In this document: piece after piece, positions 1-7,579 of the stretch
How positions within the stretch are numbered: position 1 is the first letter of the stretch
Layout of the letters: every line of letters starts with the position of its first letter
Virus record (IMG/VR): IMGVR_UViG_3300030202_001345
Coordinates: 1 to 64,000 of that record
Reading direction: 5' to 3' (one strand)
Source of the DNA: a virus
Length of the DNA: 64,000 bases
The notes under the pieces: generated by a model
The model's database searches: none
What the model was told of the DNA's origin: nothing
Seen by the model: only the letters and a program-made list of their open reading frames with translations
Made by a program: the position numbers and the translations under genes

Positions 1-1
1 A

Positions 2-67
2 GTATCAGCTATAAAAGCTAAATATGCTCTATCAGCAGAAATAGAAGGAGCATTAACAACACTATAA
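2..67 (+). CDS. C-terminal end of a gene cut by the window edge
   Basis: An open frame enters from the left edge and stops at TAA 65-67, one base before the next start codon. Only 21 residues are visible (they include AKYALSAEIEG), too few to name a family. The tight spacing shows it belongs to the same operon as the exonuclease that follows. It may be the end of a recombination or replication gene, but that is inferred only from position. Confidence 0.5.
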   Translation, partial: VSAIKAKYALSAEIEGALTTL

Positions 68-68
68 C

Positions 69-800
69 ATGAACAAAGAAAAAGTAATTAAAAAGCTACG
101 TGATGATAAGCATTACTATGGAGACTTTGGTAAAAAGTATCTAAGTAACTCTGACATCAGTACTTTACTTACAAACCCTTTAGCACTTGGTAAAGCATCA
201 GAAGCTAGACCCGCGTTTTTAGTAGGTGGATATTTTCACACGGCTATATTAGAACCTGATAAATTAAAAAAATTCAAGGTAATAGAGTCAACTACTAGAA
301 ACACAAAAGCGTATAAAGAGATGTCGGGTGGCGAGCTATGCTTGCTACAACATGAAGTTGATAACATAGAGAAACTAACAGACACAATGTTAGAGAACAA
401 AATATGCTATGACTTAATTAGAAATTCAACAAATGAATACGAAAAACCCGGCATTACAGAGCTTGAAGGTTGTATGTGGAAAGGTAAAGCTGATATTATA
501 AACCATGAAGAAAAACTAGTTGTTGATTTAAAGACGACTGCAGATCTTAACAAGTTTAAATACTCAGCTTCTAAATACAATTACGACTCACAGGCTTATA
601 TTTATAGTAAACTATTTGGTTATGAAATGGTGTTTATCGCCATTGATAAAAATACAAGCCAAATAGGTATTTTTGACTGCTCACCGCAATTTTATGAACG
701 AGGTAAGGATAAAGTCGAAAGAGCAGTGCAGGCTTATGAATTATTTTATAAGTCTGAAGGCTTTGATCCTACTCAATATTTTATAAACAAAACCTTATAA
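69..800 (+). CDS. RecE/Cas4-like PD-(D/E)XK exonuclease
   Basis: The 243-aa protein carries a PD-(D/E)XK nuclease core near residues 138-157: a KADI stretch followed by VVDLKTT, which supplies the Asp and Asp-X-Lys metal ligands. The N-terminal part (LSNSDISTLLTNP, then a GGYFHTAILEP segment) matches the layout of phage exonuclease VIII-like proteins that resect double-stranded DNA for annealing recombination. It sits upstream of an SSB and primase-helicase, and an ERF-like gene starts at the right end of the window, so a RecE plus annealase pair is plausible. A Cas4-like helper nuclease is the alternative. Confidence 0.75.
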   Translation: MNKEKVIKKLRDDKHYYGDFGKKYLSNSDISTLLTNPLALGKASEARPAFLVGGYFHTAILEPDKLKKFKVIESTTRNTKAYKEMSGGELCLLQHEVDNIEKLTDTMLENKICYDLIRNSTNEYEKPGITELEGCMWKGKADIINHEEKLVVDLKTTADLNKFKYSASKYNYDSQAYIYSKLFGYEMVFIAIDKNTSQIGIFDCSPQFYERGKDKVERAVQAYELFYKSEGFDPTQYFINKTL

Positions 801-801
801 T

Positions 802-981
802 ATGGGAAGAACCAGAAAACCACAGTTAAAAGTATGCAGCGTAACAGGATTAGAAACTAATGTAAACAATTTTTACACTAATCAAAATCATGTTAAAGCT
901 GTAGACAACTTAAGGAGAACTACCAACGCGACTAAAGATCAGTTGGCTAGAATGTTTAATCAAATAAATCAATACGCATAG
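802..981 (+). CDS. small basic protein, unknown
   Basis: A 59-aa frame starts at ATG 802, one base after the upstream stop, and ends one base before the SSB start. It is basic at the N-terminus (MGRTRKPQLKVC) and polar throughout, with no recognisable domain. The tight packing between two recombination genes supports it being real. Confidence 0.6.
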   Translation: MGRTRKPQLKVCSVTGLETNVNNFYTNQNHVKAVDNLRRTTNATKDQLARMFNQINQYA

Positions 982-982
982 T

Positions 983-1303
983 ATGGCAAGTATAATAGCA
1001 ACTAGTATAGACCTTACTAAAATACCTAAAGATAAGATTATCAATGGTAAAAAAGGTAAATACTTACCTATTACTATTACATTAAATGATGAATTAGATC
1101 AATTCGGAAACAATGGTCCAGTTGTAGTACAACAAACCAAAGAAGAAAGAGATGCTAAATCAGACAAGGTTTACCTTGGTAATGTAAAAGTAGTATGGAC
1201 AAATGATAACAATGTTGGTGTTGCTCCTAAACAGGAGTTTGCAGCAGCAGCCCCCGCGGGTAAGCCGGGTGGTTCTAATGAACCAGATGACTTACCATTT
1301 TAG
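983..1303 (+). CDS. ssb: single-stranded DNA-binding protein
   Basis: The 106-aa protein ends in an Ala/Gly/Pro-rich linker and the acidic tip NEPDDLPF, the hallmark by which SSBs recruit replication and repair partners (compare the DDDIPF tip of cellular SSBs). The N-terminal 75 residues are rich in beta-forming residues (YLPITITLND, VYLGNVKVVW), as expected for a small OB fold. At 106 aa it is shorter than cellular SSBs (about 150-180 aa) but normal for phages. It sits between the exonuclease and the primase-helicase. Confidence 0.7.
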   Translation: MASIIATSIDLTKIPKDKIINGKKGKYLPITITLNDELDQFGNNGPVVVQQTKEERDAKSDKVYLGNVKVVWTNDNNVGVAPKQEFAAAAPAGKPGGSNEPDDLPF

Positions 1304-1619
1304 TTTAATTTTATGTTTGTTTGTTAGCTTAGTAGGACTTGGTCAGGAGGTTCAATGGATTCCTCTTGATCAAGCCGAAAAGCTTAATCAACAAACCGGT
1401 AAACCAATAATTATTCTTGAAGAAAATCACGATAGAATAGTATATTTATATAACTTAATAAACAAAAACAAAGATTATATAAATGAACATTATTTACCTG
1501 TTAAGATTAAAACGTCATCCGAGGACGATAAAATAATAATTAAATCTCAAATTAAAATAACTATCATGGGCTATATGTCAGATAGAGGATTTAAAAAATC
1601 ATTAGAAATAAATAAATAA
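1278..1619 (+). CDS. exported thioredoxin-like protein without CXXC
   Basis: This frame overlaps the end of the SSB gene by 26 bases and stops just before the primase start. Starting at ATG 1278 (or 1287) gives a signal peptide: hydrophobic core FSLILCLFVSLVGLG and likely cleavage before QEVQW. The mature part (WIPLDQAEKLNQQTGKPIIIL, then an asparagine-rich helix and VKI strand) follows the strand-helix-strand pattern of thioredoxin-fold proteins. The usual CXXC after the KPIII strand is missing and replaced by ENHD. An envelope or periplasmic role is inferred. The thioredoxin assignment is by pattern only. Confidence 0.55.
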   Translation: MNQMTYHFSLILCLFVSLVGLGQEVQWIPLDQAEKLNQQTGKPIIILEENHDRIVYLYNLINKNKDYINEHYLPVKIKTSSEDDKIIIKSQIKITIMGYMSDRGFKKSLEINK

Positions 1620-3338
1620 ATGCAGACAACAGAGATCAATGGTTTTGTAATTGACGAGTTCAATATACATAAGCTAGAAACTGGAAAAAAGCAGGGTACA
1701 TGCCCTCTTTGTTCCCACGCTAGGAAGCCCAAGAATCAAAAGGCAAAATGTGCCTCTTATGATTGGGAACGTGGTCTCGGTACTTGTCACAACTGTAACA
1801 CATCATTTCAACTACATACATATCAAAGAAAAGGAGCTAGCGAAAGAGTTTACGCTAGACCTGATCAGCCAGATCCTGAATATCCGGAGCTAGCAGATGA
1901 CAAAGTGTTGAAATGGTTTGAAACTAGAGGAATATCACCAGAGACCTTGCTTGACTGTCAAGTTACTCAAGGCTCTGAGTGGATGCCTCAGACCGGTAAA
2001 ACCGAGAATACAATAAAGTTTCAATACTTTATGGGCGATCAACTTATTAATGTTAAATACAGAGATGGTCGTAAGAATTTTAAATTATATAAAGGCGCTG
2101 AAAAAGTATTTTATAATATTAATAGTATTGTAGGATATGATAACTGTATTATAACAGAAGGCGAAATGGATGTATTAGCTTTTCACGAAGCTGGAGTTAC
2201 AAACGTTGTATCGGTTCCTAATGGCGCAACACTTACTAATAATAATTTAGATTATTTAGATAATTGTATAGATTATTTTGAAGACAAAGAAAAAGTAATA
2301 ATAGCGGTAGATAAAGATGAAGCCGGACAAATGCTACAGCAAGAATTAGTCCGTAGACTAGGCGCTGAAGTTTGCTTTTTAGTTGACTTTGATGAGTGTA
2401 AAGACGCTAATGAATACCTACAGAAATATGGCAAAGAAAAATTACAAGAGTGTGTTACCACAGCAAGACCGTACCCGCTTGAAAACGTCACAACGTTCAA
2501 AGATATCGAAAACGAAGTCACAGATTTCGTTAAACACGGTTTTAAACCTGGATTTCAAATTGGTCTTAAAAACTTTGATGATATTTTTTCAACGTACACC
2601 CGTCAGTTTATTACTGTTACTGGCATACCTAGTAGCGGTAAGTCTGATTTTGTTGACCAAATGGTTGTAGGTTATAATCAAAACTATGGCTGGAAAACTG
2701 CTTTTGCATCTCCAGAAAATCAACCAACATATCTTCATGCTCATAAGCTTATGCGTAAAGTATGGGGCGATATGCCCGACGTTAATGACATAGGTAGCGC
2801 TAAATGGAAAGAGGTTGCTAACCATGTCAATGATAATTTTTATTTTATAGACATGGATAAATACAGTTTAGAAGCAGTGCTTAGAAAAGGAGCAGAGCTT
2901 GTTAAACGTAAAGGTATTAAATGCCTTGTAATTGATCCTTACAATAAAGTAAGAGATACAAACGCAGCGTCAGACGATGTCAATAGATATACTATGGATT
3001 ATTTGGCTAAAATAGAACAGTTTTGTAGAAAATATGATGTGTTAACTTTTATAGTAGCACACCCTACAAAAATGTATAAAGGCCAAGATGGCAAAATGGA
3101 AGAACCTAATATGTATAATATTAAAGGTGGTGGTGAATGGTATGATGCTAGTTATCACGGGTTATTAGTACATAGAGATTATGAGGCTAAAAATACTAAA
3201 GTTAAGGTATTAAAAGTTAAATTTCAAAACCTTGGTGAAAACGGAGCTGAATGCTTCTTTACATGGGAGCCTAAGTCAGGTTCATTTGTACCACAAGTAA
3301 ATACAGTATCAGATGACAGCGGCCTTCCGTGGGAATAA
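1620..3338 (+). CDS. bifunctional DNA primase-helicase (T7 gp4/Twinkle type)
   Basis: The 572-aa protein has all parts of a fused primase and replicative helicase. A zinc finger spans residues 28-59 (CPLC and CHNC). The TOPRIM primase core has the acidic ITEGEMD motif near 178 and AVDKDEAG near 230. A RecA-like helicase has Walker A GIPSSGKS near 335-342 and a Walker B-like CLVIDPYN further on. It unwinds the fork and primes lagging-strand synthesis. Its length matches T7 gp4 (566 aa). A partner DNA polymerase is not in this window. Confidence 0.95.
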   Translation: MQTTEINGFVIDEFNIHKLETGKKQGTCPLCSHARKPKNQKAKCASYDWERGLGTCHNCNTSFQLHTYQRKGASERVYARPDQPDPEYPELADDKVLKWFETRGISPETLLDCQVTQGSEWMPQTGKTENTIKFQYFMGDQLINVKYRDGRKNFKLYKGAEKVFYNINSIVGYDNCIITEGEMDVLAFHEAGVTNVVSVPNGATLTNNNLDYLDNCIDYFEDKEKVIIAVDKDEAGQMLQQELVRRLGAEVCFLVDFDECKDANEYLQKYGKEKLQECVTTARPYPLENVTTFKDIENEVTDFVKHGFKPGFQIGLKNFDDIFSTYTRQFITVTGIPSSGKSDFVDQMVVGYNQNYGWKTAFASPENQPTYLHAHKLMRKVWGDMPDVNDIGSAKWKEVANHVNDNFYFIDMDKYSLEAVLRKGAELVKRKGIKCLVIDPYNKVRDTNAASDDVNRYTMDYLAKIEQFCRKYDVLTFIVAHPTKMYKGQDGKMEEPNMYNIKGGGEWYDASYHGLLVHRDYEAKNTKVKVLKVKFQNLGENGAECFFTWEPKSGSFVPQVNTVSDDSGLPWE

Positions 3339-3351
3339 ACAAAAAAGTACC

Positions 3352-3591
3352 ATGGGTACATATCAAAGAAGCAGTGAAGAAGATGAAGCTTTGTACTGGT
3401 GTATAGCTAACAACGTTTGTATATCTCCTAGACAAATTAAATGGGGTGAAGGCAAATGGGTTTTAGATATTGAAACAGGTATATACCCTAACAGAAAATT
3501 ATTAGGAACAAGTGAAGCTTTTGGTCCTGTAGAAATATGGCAAAAGCAATGTGAATACGCTAAATATTATTATGACAAATACAAAAATTAA
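3352..3591 (+). CDS. hypothetical protein
   Basis: A 79-aa protein; ATG 3352 is preferred over an earlier in-frame ATG at 3313 because the earlier one overlaps the primase. It has aromatic and charged residues (DEALYWCIANN, WVLDIETGIYPN) and no recognised domain. It overlaps the following ThyA-family gene by about 20 bases, which suggests translational coupling. Confidence 0.6.
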   Translation: MGTYQRSSEEDEALYWCIANNVCISPRQIKWGEGKWVLDIETGIYPNRKLLGTSEAFGPVEIWQKQCEYAKYYYDKYKN

Positions 3592-4222
3592 TTTTAAAAC
3601 AGCAAGTGAAGCTTTCGATTATTTTTATATTAAAATAAAAGATAAGGGTCAGGTTTTTCAAGACACTAAAGCTTTGTTTAATATTGGGTTTTATATACAC
3701 AACCCTTCTGATAAACAGATAAAAGCAAGGTATAGAAAATGGAATAAAGATTATGCAGAAGCCGAATGGCAATGGTACTTATCAGGTGATCCTAACATTA
3801 AAAAGCTAGGCGAACTTTATGGTAGTATACCTCCTATATGGGAGCGTATGGCTAACAGTGATGGTAATGTAATGTCTAACTATGGTTGGCAATGGAATCG
3901 TAATGATCAAATACATTATGTCGTAGGTAAGTTAAGAGAAGATCCAGAAACTAGACACGCGGCTATAAGTATATATGACGCCAAAGAATATGATCAATAT
4001 AGAAACGACACACCGTGTACCTACGCGGTACAGTTTACAATACTAGACGGTATGTTAAACATGTCTGTCTATATGCGTTCTAATGATCTCTGGTACGGCT
4101 TCTGTAATGATCAATACCAATTTGCATCATTACAACAAATGGTTGCAGAAAGACTGGAAAGACCAGTTGGCTGGTATTACCACCACGCCCACAACCTACA
4201 CTTATATAACAATAAATTATAA
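3572..4222 (+). CDS. ThyA-family enzyme, probable dCMP hydroxymethylase
   Basis: The protein (216 aa from ATG 3572; an alternative start lies at 3551) belongs to the thymidylate synthase fold. The catalytic Cys lies in TPCTYAVQF (Cys near residue 149), the phosphate-binding Arg in MRSNDLWYG, and the nucleotide-binding HLY close to the C-terminus. The residue aligned with Asn177 of E. coli ThyA, which reads the uracil base, is Asp here (near residue 180, in YGFCNDQYQF). Asn-to-Asp at this site is the known switch to dCMP in phage hydroxymethylases. The enzyme is therefore more likely to make 5-hydroxymethyl-dCMP than dTMP. Neighbouring MazG-like genes fit a nucleotide-pool role. Confidence 0.75.
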   Translation: MTNTKINFKTASEAFDYFYIKIKDKGQVFQDTKALFNIGFYIHNPSDKQIKARYRKWNKDYAEAEWQWYLSGDPNIKKLGELYGSIPPIWERMANSDGNVMSNYGWQWNRNDQIHYVVGKLREDPETRHAAISIYDAKEYDQYRNDTPCTYAVQFTILDGMLNMSVYMRSNDLWYGFCNDQYQFASLQQMVAERLERPVGWYYHHAHNLHLYNNKL

Positions 4223-4224
4223 CT

Positions 4225-5001
4225 ATGTATTATTTATACCATATACCGGGTAAAAAGATCGGTGTAACACGTAATCTTAATAACAGGGTTACTCTTATGC
4301 AAGGCTATAAGAAGGGTGAATATGAAGTTCTTGACCAGTCAGAAGATATAAATTATATATCAGACAAGGAAATAGAACTTCAACAGTCTTATGGCTATAA
4401 AATAGATATGAAACCTTATAAAAAATTATTTAATAAAATGAAAATAAACGCAACAGAACAGACCTCAACATTCCCTGTGCCCGTCAATAAGTTAAAAGGC
4501 AGACTAAGGGATAACATAGGTTTAACGTGGAAAACAGAGTTCGGCCAGTTTGAAATAACAAAAGAGAACATCAAGTGGATTATGCACAATGTAAAAACAT
4601 CTATGTTTAACAACGATAGATCTTATATTTATAATAAAGCTTTTTATGAAGCTTATTTTAATCCTAAAGACAATCCTAATAAATGCATATCTAATAATTC
4701 AGATTGTGAAAGATTTGATCTTATTAGAGAATGGGCACAAACTAGAGGATTATATGATAAAGGTAATACTCATACTCAATATGTCAAGCTACAAGAAGAA
4801 GCTGGTGAACTAGCCAAAGCATTATTACAAAACGATTATGATGAAGTAAATGATGCGATCGGTGATATGGTTGTTGTGTTAACAAATTTAGCACACCTAC
4901 ATGGAACAGAGATAGAGCATTGTATTGATGACGCATACAAAGTTATTAGCAAACGCACAGGCAAAATGATTAACGGAACATTTGTGAAAGATGAAAATTA
5001 G
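4225..5001 (+). CDS. GIY-YIG-like domain fused to MazG-like pyrophosphohydrolase
   Basis: The first 70 residues (YYLYHIPGKKIGVTRNLNNR, then a downstream Glu in SDKEIELQQSYGYK) resemble the GIY-YIG nuclease fold: a Y-x-Y strand, the KIGVT turn and an Arg/Glu active-site spacing. The last 100 residues are a MazG-type all-alpha dNTP pyrophosphohydrolase, with metal ligands in LQEEAGELAKA and a second acidic pair in DAIGDMVVVL. A linker of about 80 residues joins them. The MazG half would hydrolyse nucleotides to monophosphates. Whether the first domain cuts DNA is unknown. Confidence 0.65.
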   Translation: MYYLYHIPGKKIGVTRNLNNRVTLMQGYKKGEYEVLDQSEDINYISDKEIELQQSYGYKIDMKPYKKLFNKMKINATEQTSTFPVPVNKLKGRLRDNIGLTWKTEFGQFEITKENIKWIMHNVKTSMFNNDRSYIYNKAFYEAYFNPKDNPNKCISNNSDCERFDLIREWAQTRGLYDKGNTHTQYVKLQEEAGELAKALLQNDYDEVNDAIGDMVVVLTNLAHLHGTEIEHCIDDAYKVISKRTGKMINGTFVKDEN

Positions 5002-5302
5002 AACTGAAGACAAGATAGTACAAGCTGTACTAAGGAAGATGGACGAACGTAGCTTAATAGGTCAAAAGAAATATGGAGCTACAATGATGCAAGAGATTGA
5101 AGGTCAGGAAAAAGATCTTAATCGTTTTTTAATCGACGTACAAGAAGAACTAATGGATGCGTTGTTATATATCGAAGCTGCTAAAAGATGTTTGACTGAT
5201 GAGATAGAAGAAGCTATGTTAAATAGAATGAATATAATAGGTCAAAACGGTAATGATGGTTTACATTACGATATACAAGTAAACGATGAAGAAGTTTTAT
5301 AA
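4991..5302 (+). CDS. MazG-like helical protein
   Basis: A 103-aa, mostly helical protein. The pattern of a KKYG segment followed about 25 residues later by DVQEELMDALLYIEAAK is common in phage MazG-like nucleotide pyrophosphohydrolases, where the Glu and Asp residues bind magnesium. It overlaps the end of the preceding MazG fusion by 11 bases and the next gene by 17, so all three are coupled. The function is inferred from the motif and context. Confidence 0.5.
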   Translation: MKIRTEDKIVQAVLRKMDERSLIGQKKYGATMMQEIEGQEKDLNRFLIDVQEELMDALLYIEAAKRCLTDEIEEAMLNRMNIIGQNGNDGLHYDIQVNDEEVL

Positions 5303-5741
5303 AAAGAAAAAACGAGGACCTGTACAGTCGAAAAAGATTATATATGATAATATAACTTTTGCATCAGGTTTAGAACGTTATATGTATATGGCTTTAAAAA
5401 AAGCTAAGATCAGAGCTTTGTATGAAGGAGAAACATTTGAGCTTCAAGAAGGTTTTGATTTTCCATTTGAATCATTTGAGCGTTGTGGAAATGGTAAAGG
5501 TGATTATAAAAATAGAGGTAATAAAAAAATACTCAATATAAAATACACACCTGATTTTGTTGGTAAAGGTTTTATAATAGAAACTAAAGGCCGAGCAAAT
5601 GAATCATTTCCACTTAGATGGAAAATGTTTAAAAAGCTATTAACAGAAAATAAAATAGCACCGTTAACTTTGTATAAACCACAAAATCAAAAAGAATGCG
5701 ACGAAACAATAAGGTTAATCCTAAACTCGAGAAAGAGTTAG
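5286..5741 (+). CDS. T7 endonuclease I-like Holliday junction resolvase
   Basis: The 151-aa protein has the PD-(D/E)XK order of T7 endonuclease I: FASGLERYMY near residue 27, YTPDF near residue 95 and IETKGR about ten residues later, giving the Glu, Asp and Glu-x-Lys active site. The N-terminus is strongly basic (KKFYKKKKRG), consistent with DNA binding. T7-family enzymes resolve branched DNA during replication and packaging. A DUF1064-type nuclease is a close alternative within the same fold. Confidence 0.7.
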   Translation: MKKFYKKKKRGPVQSKKIIYDNITFASGLERYMYMALKKAKIRALYEGETFELQEGFDFPFESFERCGNGKGDYKNRGNKKILNIKYTPDFVGKGFIIETKGRANESFPLRWKMFKKLLTENKIAPLTLYKPQNQKECDETIRLILNSRKS

Positions 5742-5869
5742 CAAGACGTAAGTATGCTGAGCGTCAAATAGATACTTGGTGGAAATGGAGTTTTAATATT
5801 AGAGGAAAAGTATTGTATAAAGAATTAGTAGAAGTACAAAACAAATACGGAATAAAAACACATGGCTAA
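5696..5869 (+). CDS. small basic protein, unknown
   Basis: A 57-aa frame starts at ATG 5696 inside the end of the resolvase gene and ends over the start of the next small gene (ATGGCTAA overlap). It is basic and aromatic (RRNNKVNPKLEKELARRKYA, then DTWWKWSFNIRGK). No domain is recognised. The overlaps on both sides argue for translation. Confidence 0.5.
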   Translation: MRRNNKVNPKLEKELARRKYAERQIDTWWKWSFNIRGKVLYKELVEVQNKYGIKTHG

Positions 5870-5996
5870 AATAAATCTATTTACCTACAAAAAAGAAAAA
5901 AGAAAGAAAAGACCTGGAGTACATGCCAAGTCTAAAAATAGTAATTGTAAACAAAGTATAAATTATGTCAAAAAATATAAAGGACAAGGACGTTAA
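5862..5996 (+). CDS. small Lys-rich phage protein
   Basis: A 44-aa, very basic peptide (YKKEKRKKRPGVHAKSKNS and a KKYKGQGR end). Peptides ending in a similar YKGQGR motif occur in other Bacteroidetes phages to my recollection. Their role is unknown; nucleic-acid binding is a guess from charge. It overlaps the genes on both sides. Confidence 0.5.
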   Translation: MAKINLFTYKKEKRKKRPGVHAKSKNSNCKQSINYVKKYKGQGR

Positions 5997-6129
5997 AGAT
6001 AACTGGTCTTTGTCAGTAGGATTTTACCCCGGCATATTGCTGGGCGGTAGAACTTACGAAGAAGAAAAACAAGTAACACATGTTTTATATCTACCATTTG
6101 TAGATATAGCATTAGAAATATATAATTAG
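5965..6129 (+). CDS. small hypothetical protein
   Basis: A 54-aa frame overlapping the preceding gene by 32 bases and ending one base before nrdB. It has a Gly-rich middle (LSVGFYPGILLGGRTYEE) and a hydrophobic end (VLYLPFVDIALEIYN). The pattern recalls small phage proteins of unknown function found beside nrdB. Confidence 0.5.
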   Translation: MSKNIKDKDVKDNWSLSVGFYPGILLGGRTYEEEKQVTHVLYLPFVDIALEIYN

Positions 6130-6130
6130 T

Positions 6131-7129
6131 ATGGCTGCACCTATATTTACCCCAAGAATACCTTATAAACCTTTTGAGTACCCTGAGTATTATACTGAGG
6201 GTTGGTTAAAGCAAGCTCAAGCATTTTGGCTGCACACTGAAATACCTATGTCTGGCGACGTTAAAGACTGGAACGAAAAATTAACTGATGCAGAGAAAAA
6301 CCTAGTAGGAAATATCCTGCTAGGCTTTGCTCAGACTGAATGCGCTGTGTCAGATTATTGGACGCAGAAAGTAGTTGGTTGGTTTCCTAAGCATGAGATA
6401 CAACAAATGGCTATGATGTTTGGATCTCAAGAAACAATACACGCGGTAGCTTATAGTTATTTAAATGAAACACTAGGGCTTGAAGATTTTTCAGCGTTCC
6501 TACATGAGCCAGCTACAGCGGCTAGATTTGATAACCTTGTAGCATATGAAGGCAATGATCCAGTAGGCATAGGTAAATCACTAGCTACGTTTTCTGCTTT
6601 TGCAGAAGGAGTTAGTTTGTATTCTGCTTTTGCTGTACTATATAGTTTTCAACTACGTAATTTATTAAAAGGTATTGGCCAACAAATGAAATGGTCAGTA
6701 AGAGATGAAAGTCTACACAGTAAAATGGGCTGCCAACTGTTTAGACAAATGTGTTCACAAATACCAGGGTTAAAAGAAGAATGTGAACCTCATATATTTG
6801 AAGCAGCCTTAACAATGCACAATGCTGAGATGACTTACATTAGTAAGATATTTGAGATGGGTGATATAGAAGGAATTAAAAAATATGACTTGGTACAATT
6901 TATTAAAAAGAGGGTTGGAGATAAGCTTTCGGAACTTGGGTATAAAACTAAAAAATACAAAAGCCACGACTGGACACCGGATAAAAGTTATGACCAAAAA
7001 GGAGTGGATGCTCTTTCTTGGTTTGATCATCTTACCGGGGGTCATACCCATACTGATTTCTTTGCAATACGTTCGACTGATTACTCAAAGCCTAATGAAG
7101 GCGAGGACTTCGAAGACATGTGGGATTAA
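6131..7129 (+). CDS. nrdB: ribonucleotide reductase small (beta) subunit
   Basis: The 332-aa protein is a class I R2 subunit that makes and stores the radical used by NrdA. Diiron ligand motifs are visible: QETIHAVAY near residue 100 (Glu-x-x-His, with the candidate radical Tyr four residues after the His) and RDESLHSK near residue 192. An acidic residue for the first ligand lies in FAQTECAVSDYW. Its length is close to short bacterial and phage R2 proteins. The nrdA gene follows after two small genes, forming a deoxynucleotide supply cassette. Confidence 0.95.
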   Translation: MAAPIFTPRIPYKPFEYPEYYTEGWLKQAQAFWLHTEIPMSGDVKDWNEKLTDAEKNLVGNILLGFAQTECAVSDYWTQKVVGWFPKHEIQQMAMMFGSQETIHAVAYSYLNETLGLEDFSAFLHEPATAARFDNLVAYEGNDPVGIGKSLATFSAFAEGVSLYSAFAVLYSFQLRNLLKGIGQQMKWSVRDESLHSKMGCQLFRQMCSQIPGLKEECEPHIFEAALTMHNAEMTYISKIFEMGDIEGIKKYDLVQFIKKRVGDKLSELGYKTKKYKSHDWTPDKSYDQKGVDALSWFDHLTGGHTHTDFFAIRSTDYSKPNEGEDFEDMWD

Positions 7130-7167
7130 AGTAAATATAACTGAAGACGATATAAATAAAGATTTAT

Positions 7168-7398
7168 ATGAAAGAGAATAAATTATTAGAAATGAAAAAC
7201 AAGGTAGAAGCTTTAACAAATATTGCTCAACACCTTTTAACAGAAACAGCTCACATAAAAGAACTAGCAGTTGGTACTTTAGAGCTAATAAAAAATATGC
7301 CCGCCTATGACGAAGCAGTTAAAAAGCTTAAAGAACAAGTTACTAAGGATCCTAGTGAGAACAAGGAGACTGACGCCGATAGAGAAATTATCAAGTAG
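7168..7398 (+). CDS. small coiled-coil protein
   Basis: A 76-aa, highly charged helical protein with heptad-like hydrophobic spacing across its first 55 residues (NKVEALTNIAQHLLTE, LAVGTLELIKNM) and an acidic tail. It lies between nrdB and nrdA. No family is recognised. Confidence 0.6.
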   Translation: MKENKLLEMKNKVEALTNIAQHLLTETAHIKELAVGTLELIKNMPAYDEAVKKLKEQVTKDPSENKETDADREIIK

Positions 7399-7579
7399 AA
7401 TAGGTTACTTTGGAGCTGGATGTTTACTTGCAGCTCACTGGACACTAGAACCTAAATTATATATAGCAGGATTTGTTTGTGTATTAATTCAGGTAGCATC
7501 TCGTAAACAATGGAACTTAGTAGTACTAAACATTAATGGGTTAATAGCCTGGACAAAACATTTAATTAGCAACTTATGA
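7355..7579 (+). CDS. small membrane protein
   Basis: A 74-aa protein if it starts at GTG 7355; the only in-frame ATG, at 7307, would overlap the previous gene by 92 bases. Two hydrophobic segments are seen (IGYFGAGCLLAAHWTL and LYIAGFVCVLIQVA) followed by KQWNLVVLNINGLIAW. It overlaps the nrdA start by four bases. It could be a holin-like or other inner-membrane protein; nothing decides this. Confidence 0.55.
   Translation: MRTRRLTPIEKLSSRIGYFGAGCLLAAHWTLEPKLYIAGFVCVLIQVASRKQWNLVVLNINGLIAWTKHLISNL

Noticed and set aside
7307-7354. N-terminal extension of the small membrane protein before nrdA
   Set aside because: It would overlap the previous gene by 92 bases, and the extra residues are basic and unlike the rest.
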